From positions 15,577,883 to 15,641,882 of the forward strand of contig NW_022145613.1 in assembly GCF_000002235.5 (NCBI RefSeq): a stretch of DNA of 64,000 bases, written 5' to 3'. The first letter of the stretch is position 1; the number at the start of each line of letters is the position of its first letter. Below, in pieces: positions 1 through 8,900 of this stretch. The stretch is from Strongylocentrotus purpuratus (lineage: Eukaryota > Echinodermata > Echinoidea > Camarodonta > Strongylocentrotidae). The notes under the pieces were generated by a model. It searched no databases and had not been told where the DNA came from. It saw nothing but the letters and a program-made list of their open reading frames with translations. A program made the position numbers and the translations under genes.

Positions 1-1595
1 AAAATTGTAAAGAATCACTATCCACCCAATTTTCAAAATTTCCCAAAACTTTGTATTTCATTCAAGTCGAATTCGACACAAGGATCAATTGTTTTACTAT
101 AGTAATTTGTTTATACGAAAAAAGAAATTCAATGCAATTGAATTATTCTTGTTATTCCCTCTTTCTTTCAACTGATCAATTCTAATAAATAATAAGTAAG
201 AATACGAATCTGCAACATATAAAAAGAATTTAAATCATCACTAGCACACAATGGAACACTCCTGTGCGGAAATGTCAACAAAAGATGAAATGTTATCATC
301 TCTAATTATAGCATATGGCGTCATAGCGCATTGCCATCGTAGTATGACGTATGCATGCAATCGCGACTTGAAAGATGGCGCATATTTACTTGCATGCGAT
401 GTGTAACTGTAGGTTTATTAGGCGATGAAGGACCTTGCCACCACCATATATTAAGACAAAATAATGTTCTTTTCATATTCTTTCATCTGTCGCTTTTAAT
501 TGTTATTTCAAAGTATATATTTCTTTTGTTCGTATTCATTTTGATTGTATTATTCTTGTTTTATTTCTGTTTCCTTTTCCTTTAATATCATTTCGTTTTA
601 ATATATTGTTATACTTGAACGTCTATACACGGCCTTCAATGTTTTAAAGCAGCTACTTTCTCGGTGATGATTAGTAAGACAAAATTTAAACCCAACAAGA
701 CATTCTAAATTGATCGGCTACAAAAACTGTCAGTGCTTTAATTATTGTACCCCTCTTCTTCGTACATTTCATAATGTCAAACAAGTTGATATGTCGAATA
801 AATAATATTAACATAATATAAATATTTCCAAACCGCTCTGTTTGACATCAAATGTATTTTAAGGCGCCTAAATAACTAGTTATACATTCATAAATTATAA
901 CTAATAAATTACAGGCGATACATTTCCAGTCGAAGCTTTGGTAATTGATGATTTAAATATGTATCTAATTTTACAATATTAGTAGGACTGAGTTAACATA
1001 AACAAATTTAGCGTGAGCATGGTTGAGGATAGATGATCTCCGGTTCAGAATAATGTGTAAAAAGGGAAGGATAATTTGAAAGACCAAGATGTCCACAAAT
1101 CCCCGTAACTCTACTTATCTGTAACCACGGGGAGGTCACTACCAATCATACACCTAAGTCGATATATTTTAACATATATTGATGTCCGAATAATATAAAC
1201 AACATATAAAAACAACAATAATGAGTTGAAAGGTAAACGGATTTTTTTTTCGTGTACAGTACGGAAAATGGAACATGGTTATTGTTAAATAGAAATCTCT
1301 CTTACAAAACTAAACCCAACCATACATAATGAAAGGATGGCCGAAATGGTGCTGATATAACTCTGTACTGGACAATTTAAACGAAATGTCATGGCAACGG
1401 ATTATCATTTAGTCTAGCACTAGCATGTTAAACAGTCCCAATGGAGTGAGTATTATTTTCAGTAAAATTTAATGCTTACATGGTTCCAAATCTTCATAAT
1501 GATCTGGAATACATGAGTATACCTATTTTATTCAGTAATTACAGAGGTTTCAAGATTTGCAAGCCTAACCTACACAATGACCCTTCTGAACTTAC

Positions 1596-1762
1596 CCATC
1601 ATAAAAATATAAAAAATAATTCCCATAATGCTTAATAATACAATTAAACATTTCCAAAACTCATGGGAAGCACATACGGTTATTATGACTCCTTTTTTGA
1701 TATTGCGTACTTTCTGTAAATTCTCCTTGATCAGAGTCATATAGAAATGGGAAGAACCACAC
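1596..1762 (-). pseudogene. Exon-like segment B (CGSSHF...), possible relic exon
   Basis: On the minus strand an acceptor (tactgcag) precedes 167 nt open in one frame, ending at a gtaag donor. The frame reads CGSSHFYMTLIKENLQ, continues with VRNIKKGVIITVCAS, and ends in a hydrophobic stretch (CLIVLLSIMGIIFYIF). Homologous segments occur in all units (near 15310-15470, 26715-26880, 43610-43775 and 57970-58140). Unit 4 is also open. The others are interrupted. I do not recognise the family. It could be an old exon or a chance frame. Confidence 0.3.
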
Positions 1763-2015
1763 CTGCAGTACAAGGTTCGCATCCTCCCCATTAACGTAAC
1801 TGTGTTCCTAATTTTTCCAATAAGCCTACATACATGTACCCATCAACAAAATGGCGAATTAAATTAGAATTATAAATGGGAATGATCTCATGATTTGAAT
1901 CATATCAGCGGTAAGATAATACGACACATCAGTCATATTCCAGTCAAAAACAAAAATCGAAATAGATTTAGGTGGGACTATCATGCGAACGGAAACAAAA
2001 TCAGATGAAACTTAC

Positions 2016-2136
2016 CTTTGGTGTCTGTTTAAAATGTCTCCCTCAAACCAAGTCCTTTTCGGATTCTGTATAATCGCACACACTGCAGCAGTTATTATAA
2101 TACTGCGAGCGGTATTTACAGGAGAAAAACGGATCC
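2016..2136 (-). pseudogene. Exon-like segment A (ARSIIITAAVCAII...), possible relic exon
   Basis: On the minus strand, acaacag precedes 121 nt that are open and end at the donor AAAG/gtaagt. It has phase 2 at its 3' end, which fits segment B (1596-1762) exactly: joining gives DILNRHQ-R-CGSSHF in frame. The segment carries a short hydrophobic stretch (IIITAAVCAII) and KRTWFE. The counterpart in unit 5 (near 58380-58515) is also open and similar (KRTWFEADILNRHPK). Units 2, 3 and 4 are broken. Product unknown. Confidence 0.3.
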
Positions 2137-2409
2137 CTGTTGTGGATGGTTTGAGTGCTTTGATACTGACGTATTCAAGCAAATATTTGATAAAATGGAA
2201 TGCATGGGGGTAATGATGAATAAACATTGGACGGATGATCATTGTTGCGGGCGCTTGACCAGCGGTAAATTCATTTTGAAAAACATATTTAAATATGATT
2301 CCAGATATATCTTTTTAATCCCCTTTGATTTGATTTCAAAATCAGAAGGTAGGGGTATTTTAATTGATTACCCCTACGTCAAAGTTCATGAATGTGAATG
2401 TATGAAGGG

Positions 2410-2925
2410 TTGCAATCGCTGATCTTCTCGAGACCCCTCCCTCTCTTTGTCTCTCTTTCTTGTCTCCATTCCTTTGTGTTCCTTGGTCTCTCTATCTCAC
2501 TCTCTCTATCTTTGTCTCTTTCATTCCCTCATTCTCAATTTACACCGCATTCATGTTTTTTGTTCTTGGTGTGTGTGTCTGTGTGCAGGGGCGGATCCAA
2601 CCAGCGGCGAGGGGGAGAGGCCCAATTCGTGAGAAAAATTATTTTTATTCTTGTTTTTTGCCAGGGGTGGGCCCCATGCCCCCATCCGGCATCCGCCATT
2701 GTCTGTGTGTTTGTCCCCTTCTCTCTCTTACCCTCTGTTTCTTCCCTCTATTCCTCTCTCGTTCTCGGTCTCTTCAAATCAAATATTCCTCGTCTCTCAC
2801 TTTCTCTCACTCTCTTTGTCCTTCTCATCTCCTTTTCTCATTTGTTTCCTCAATTCATCTCTCTCTCTTATTTTGGTCTCTCTCTCCCCCCCTCTCTCTC
2901 TCTCTGTGTCTCTCTTCGTGGTCGA
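2410..2925 (+). repeat. Polypyrimidine (CT-rich) tract, unit 1
   Basis: About 400 bp of nearly pure C/T on the plus strand (TCTCT, CCCTC and TTTCTC words), interrupted by the 116-bp hAT-like element at 2586-2701. It ends at the conserved sequence GTCGAGTTAGCAATGAC. The long reading frames in it are low-complexity artefacts. Confidence 0.85.
2586..2701. mobile_element. hAT-like MITE, 116 bp, in the unit 1 polypyrimidine tract
   Basis: It begins CAGGGGCGGATCCA and ends in its imperfect inverse, GGCATCCGCCATTG. It is flanked by a perfect 8-bp target duplication, TCTGTGTG, at 2578-2585 and 2702-2709. Units 4 and 5 have the uninterrupted site. Eight-base duplications and CAGGG termini are typical of hAT elements. 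It has no coding capacity. Confidence 0.75.
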
Positions 2926-3229
2926 GTTAGCAATGACCGGTTAATACCGATTGATCAAAATATAAACGTTTATTGTATCCCTGTAAATGATACACAAAGC
3001 AATATACATTCGATAAAGTTTTATTTTAATAAGTACGAAGCATGTATAAAAACGTTATAACTTTATTGTATTGGTTATTTTGGAACGGGGGGGGGGGGGG
3101 GGGGTGGGGTATCATGCATCTTTAACATACAGTCATATTGAAAGCTTCCATTCGCCTTCTTTCAGCATGTCTCATGTGTCAATATTTAAAATAGAGGTTG
3201 TCTTGTACATTTTTACACTTTTAAAAAAA

Positions 3230-3745
3230 CTTAAATTCTTATTTTTTTCAACCAATTTTCGTCCAGAAATTTATTTATCTTGCACATGTTATAGTCAATT
3301 TCCTCTTCGGTCATTTGTTTTCCAAGTTTGTCCAGTCGATTTTATCAATTTGCATCCAATTTCGTGAAAGTCACATACACTTCCTCATCCTCGGCTGCCA
3401 ACGTACAGTTGCCTGCATCAATTTCATCATTTTCAATCGATTACGTTAAAGGGTCATTCATTCATTATAAGGTCTTGTCCATGCGACGAATTTAAATGAA
3501 GCTCTCTTGAAATTGAGAACACAAAAACTAATTTTATTATCACATTATGCAGCGAACCGTCAGGTGAGACGAATTCGAATGAAAACGGCCAAAAATGCAT
3601 GGACAAATGTTGACATAGATCAACCATTGACTTACCTGAATGACAAATGACTAAATTAACTTTGACATTTGCACGATTCCTAACACGAATCTAAAGTGCA
3701 CAAAGATAAATTTGAAAGGAAAAAACTGTTAAAATGGACGTGAAA
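3230..3745. repeat. Old inverted-repeat block, unit 1
   Basis: Left-side words such as TTTATCTTGCACAT recur inverted on the right (GTGCACAAAGATAAATTTG), and many CATTTR/YAAATG words alternate across it. It has homologues at about 18900-19410 (unit 2) and 33800-34330 (unit 3) and is largely deleted in units 4 and 5. It looks like a decayed fold-back or MITE-type element. Confidence 0.4.
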
Positions 3746-5007
3746 TCCTATATTTAGAATATTGTGCTTAATTCATAGTTACACTATTCTAATTGACAAA
3801 TCTTTACAAATTTAAAAATATCTATCATTTTAAAAAGGGTATATCCTTCTCTGAATAAGGACTCTGGTTGTTCCCTGTCACCTATCTTCGCTTCAGTTAT
3901 CTTGAGGCAGCAGAGAGCAAGACACTGAGAGAATAAACACATGGCTTGGGAAAGTCCACAAGAGTGGATAAAAGCTTGCATACTAAATTTCTAGGTTGGT
4001 AGATTCTCAAACTACCGTACATATAAAGTAAAACATGTGTTAGGCACACTTTCGAAGTAAAATTGTGCTTTCAACCTTGGTGAAATGTAATATCACGTGA
4101 GTTATTCTGAATTTCTCGAATCATATACTTATTGGCAGCCCTTGAGAGGTATATCAGATAAGTTGTATTTAGCTCCCGAATATTGCACGAGTCGAAAAAG
4201 AGTGCAATATTCATGCTAGCTGAATGCAATGTTTATGATATGCTACGAAAGGAATCCAATATTATTATTATTATACATTCAAAATTGATAACGTAAAATC
4301 TAAGGAATAAAAATATCACTTTTCTGTAACTTTAATATATTCTATAAAATAAAGATTTAAAGTACTAAAGCTATAAATTTACAGCTGCTCAAAGATTTTA
4401 TCTACAAAAAACATAGAAAAACAAATATTAAAGATATCTTCTACAATACGTCCCTTTTAAAATGTGAGAATTCAGCTAAATGTACAAAGCCTCAAATTTA
4501 CAGCGTAGTTTCAGCAAAGATCAATTTCACACAAATATCAGCAATTAGTTTCACTTCAAATATTTTTTTTCTTCTTATCTATCGTCGTCAACTGAATTAA
4601 TTAACGAATTGATTACTTCCTAAATGACAGTCAAAAGATCAAAAGGCACAACATCAATATATCATCAGGTAAAATAAAATACTTTGATAAATGAATATAT
4701 TCCACTACAGTTCAGGCAACTAAATAAAGGCTGCTTATTTTCAAGGTTAAAGTGATACAGAATCAACATGAACACAGATTTTAATCCATATTAAAGTTGA
4801 ATAAAGCATTCATACATTTTTGTAATAACAATTTCATATGTTCTTATTTGGTCTCCCCAATTAACATTTAGATGGTTTATAAAACGATTGGGAAAATGAT
4901 CCCATTTTTTTCTTCAAATGCAATAGGCATTTTCATCTACAACTTGCTTGGTTAAATATTTTTCGTGCTGTAATATTCAGCGATGTTTCCATAATATTAA
5001 ACCTGTT

Positions 5008-5213
5008 CTAACTGGATTGAGGACCGTTTGTAACTGACATTAAAGTTGAGATGGTCGTTGCTGTTTGTTTGCTATTAAAGTTGTTTGTTGTTGTTGATAT
5101 TGTTGTTCTTTTAATAGATCTTTCTATGCAGTCATCAAGAGAAGTAACTTGATGTTTAGCCCCATAATCAAAGTAAGAAAAGGGTTCTTTATTTAAAACG
5201 TGAGATTGAATTA
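5008..5213 (-). other. Short conserved minus-strand reading frame (IERS segment)
   Basis: The frame reads KEPFSYFDYGAKHQVTSLDD then CIERSIKRTTISTTTNN, and is Thr/Asn-rich at its end. The core from GHQV to TTTN is open in the same frame in all five units (near 20790, 35570, 45970 and 60450). In unit 5 it is followed directly by a gtaagtaag donor. It lies 0.65-1.1 kb past the MS4A-like stop. No family is recognised. It could be an alternative last exon, a separate tiny gene, or simply conserved non-coding DNA with a TTG-rich microsatellite. Confidence 0.3.
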
Positions 5214-5398
5214 TTATTATTATTATTTTTTTTTTTTTGGGGGGGGGGGAGGGGGGGGGGCGAATTTCAGCCCCGCGTAATGAATAGAAGACAATAATTT
5301 TACTTTCATCCTAGTCGATATAATAGAGTTTGTTATGTTATTTCATGTAAGCCGCGCCCCCTATTTTAAAGGGGACGGGTCAACCAAGTAGGTGAAAT

Positions 5399-5885
5399 GG
5401 GTCGTATTCATGAAACTAGAAAAAGCATAGCAGTTGCTGGCAAATAGCTGGAATGACGTTCTTCTTACTAGAAAAATAATTAGTAATCATTGCTTGAATA
5501 ACTGTTTTCATCATCAAGCAATGGCTTGACGTGGCTTGAATTGTAATAAGCCTGTCATGATAGCATGACTGTTTTTCCTTGACTTTATGCAACATATCTA
5601 TCAAAATACATCTGTTCAGCCGTTACATTTGCTTTCTTTTAAATACCAATTGCATGAATTCAATACGAAATGATGTAAAATTATGTATACTGTATCGCGG
5701 TTTAGAATCCAAACCACTCTCTTCAGAATATTTAAAAGTTTGCAGGGATAAACTACTTTTCTCTGAATGACCGTGTGTCTCGAAAAAGGCATGCTTCTTA
5801 TTGATCAAGCATTTGCATATTGCTTGTTATTCCCGATGTAAGTATGTGCATGTCGGGGTAATTGCTAGTTTTATAAATACGACCC
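5399..5885. mobile_element. MITE abutting the copy 1 stop codon
   Basis: The left end GGGTCGTATTCATGAAACTAG is matched inverted by CTAGTTTTATAAATACGACCC on the right. The right end lies 15 bp from the TAA of copy 1, so the element should form most of its 3' UTR. Internal hairpins include GTCATGATAGCATGAC. It has no coding capacity. Confidence 0.65.
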
Positions 5886-5900
5886 ATTTTCTTAACACAT

Positions 5901-8900
5901 TTAAGCCACCACCTCGCCAGGTTTGGTCGGTGCAGCAGCTGCTTGTTGGTTGTACGGGGCACCCAGAGCTTGGTAATGCGGGGCAGCAGGAGCTTGGTTG
6001 TACGGGGCAGTAGGAGCCTGGTTGTACGGCGCAGCAGGAGCCTGGTTGTTGGGGGCAGCAGGAGCCTGGTTGTACGGGGCACCAGGAGCTTGGTTGTAGG
6101 GAGCTGGAGCAACAGGCTGGCCAGCAGGGGGATACGCATGCTGAACGTTGTACGCGGGAGGGGGTTGAGCGATTCCCGCTGGCTGAGTGTACTGGCCTGT
6201 GTAGAGACAATTAAAAATTAAAGAAATTAGTAGTATAATCTCCCTTTTACTCCAATAAATTACGAAGATTGTAAAGAGCAGAGTTACATTAAAATGTAAA
6301 GAGATTGAACCGAAGTCGAATCACCTTATCAATAGTGGTGCGTATTCATGAAAATAAAGCGCACCAATCTTAGAATAATAACAATAACTGTGAAGTATTG
6401 AAAACCTAATCATCCAAACTTTAAAAATCGTTGCCAACTTTGTCTATATGTATGTGGACAAGTCCAAGGTATTTTGTCTGATACCCTACCGACCACATTT
6501 CAAAGACAGAAGTTTACCTACAGATTGTAACAAGTTGAAATCTTTTTTAGTCGGGTTCTAACTAGTTCTCAACGTGAATGGATAGTTCTTAGTGTTTATC
6601 GTGTTTTTTAAATTACATAATGCTTAGAGACATATGGGACATGGAATTAAACTTGCCCATATTTTACTAACATTTTGCATTTGGATTAAAGAGGTTTTCC
6701 CAAATTAAGTGTAATCCCCCCCCCCACATATTTAACACAATCGTTAGGTAAATAACTCAATGACCATAGGTAAATCTTTTTATCTTTAAAATTCAGTGTG
6801 AGTGATAATTAATATTATATCCCTTATCGTAAGATTGTTGCATTAGGTGTGTACACAACAAGAAAAAGAATAGTTTGACTGTAAAAGACGTTTCCTGCCG
6901 ACTAGATCAAAATAGTACATTTTTATTGATGACGTCACGCATAGTACCTTTTTTTCCCTAGGGAAAAAAGGTACTATGCGTGACGTCACAATACAAAAAC
7001 GTATATTCTTGAACTATGCATTTTCCAAGCGAGCGCGTACATGATTTCATATGCCTCTGCGCGGTCAACCCCCGCGGTGTCACGGCGCTAGCTCAAGCCA
7101 TATGCAATTTACACTGTGCGATAACTGCACTACACTTGCGCCAGCTAAACATTTTTTACATCCTTCGATGTTTCATTTGAGCCGTGCAATTTTCTTTATT
7201 TCTTTTCGATCTGAATGTAGATGTGAATGTGAGTATAAGGGTCATGTTATAACAGAAGTGTACAAGGAATAATACAGATGGAAGGGATATAAAACAAATA
7301 TAAAATGACTCATTCTCGGAACAAGCTAAAACTATTCGCACTCAGGAACATCATTAGTACTTTTCTCCCTCGGGCCGATGGCCCTCGGGAGAATAGTACT
7401 AGTTGATGTTCCTTCGATGCGAATAGTTTCAGCTAGATCCTCGAGTGTCATTGTATATTTGTATACTATATACCGATGACGGGAATTTCTTTTCAGGACA
7501 GTTTAAACGTATCCTGAGATTAAGTATTTATCATTTCAGCTGGTGTGTCATTTCAAATATAACACGGTTGGACGTCTATTTAATTTAGCTCTGTGAAATT
7601 CCTAGTATCACGGTCTATACTTTCTATCGCTTGAATTCCTCTATGAAGTAATTAATGACAACATCATGTTTTTTATTTAGTATCTTTAGATTAGAGTTGA
7701 AACAAAAACAAAAACAATCGTTATGTACATACCGGTCGTCACAACCATCGGAGTGTTCTGTTGGGTATACTGCAAAGGAAATTGAAACAATTGAAATAAA
7801 TGTAAGATAAAAACCAAACACTACTACTACTACTACTACTAATAATAATAGACTCTGTCTACTTTGGTATAGTTTAAATTACATTAGATCAACGAATACG
7901 CTGTTGGACAGCATTATTCTGACTTCACCTCGAGCTGCTGTAGCGTGTATCGGATGATCATGGCAAGGAATACATTCTATCAGGTATCAATTACTTCAAC
8001 TTGATTGAGAGTAGCAAATGTATATTTATGTCTTGCCACATGTCATTGGTGCCATATCACTCATATCACTCACTCATATCAATCTGCAAGTAATGTACTT
8101 TGGCAGTATGAAATGTCTGTCGCGCCATGTGGGGGCTCGAACCCAAGACCTTCCTGTATTCATAGCTCCAGTGAAGTCATACTACTTGATTGCTATACTC
8201 AAGGATACTATACTGGAAACGGCAAGAAAAGAACCCGGCCATTCAAACCAATATTTCTAACGAGCAGAAAACAGAATAAAATAAGGTCATAACTTTTTCG
8301 CAATTACCATACAGCTGCCATAAAATTAAAATTTCCTGATAAAATGATAATGAGCAGGGGCAGGTACAAGCCATTGCAACCTCGAACTCCACTCAAAATT
8401 GATGTTTTATTCCTAAGAAGCTTTTCTTAAACCAAAGGAGATGAAATTTACCTTTAGTGGAAATATATTGGAATTCGCTCCAAGTATACGTGGTTGGATT
8501 ACTCTATAGACAATGAATTTCACCATATGAGCGTGGATTTTCCACTCTAAAGGAAAAATAATGTGACTCTCCACAAAATAGAGTGCCTGTCCACGCCTGT
8601 ACATTTAGATGTGGGGGGGGGGGGGGGGGGTGTATGATGATTACTCACCACAGTGGTGGTGGTTAGTGAAGACGAGTTGCCACAGGCCATGCCACCACAG
8701 CAGTAGGCTGAAGCCACAATGGCTACAATCATCTCAATCAGTCCAAGGATGGCCAACAGAGAGTCAGATGCGATACTTGCCTCCTGTTAATCAAATTCGG
8801 ATAGTTCATTTATTTATCTATTTATTTATTTATTCATGAAATATTCGTTACTAAGCAAACCAGCCAATATTGATCGGTTTATCGGCTCTCTGTGTGTGAT

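Noticed and set aside
2398-3060. 220-residue frame in the polypyrimidine tract, and similar frames near 44444-44913 and 58774-59385
   Set aside because: Ser/Leu/Pro-rich translation of simple CT repeats in all frames. The frame differs between units and is crossed by insertions.
4140-4260. Hairpin around GAATATTGCACGAGTC as a structured RNA
   Set aside because: It is present in units 1-3 but decays by unpaired changes, so no compensatory evidence supports a conserved fold.
5943-6221. Plus-strand and alternative minus-strand frames over the last exon (VVRGSRSLVV, CCPVQPGS types)
   Set aside because: Shadows of the 24-bp coding minisatellite. Only the APYNQAP frame joins exon 5 in phase and ends at a conserved stop.
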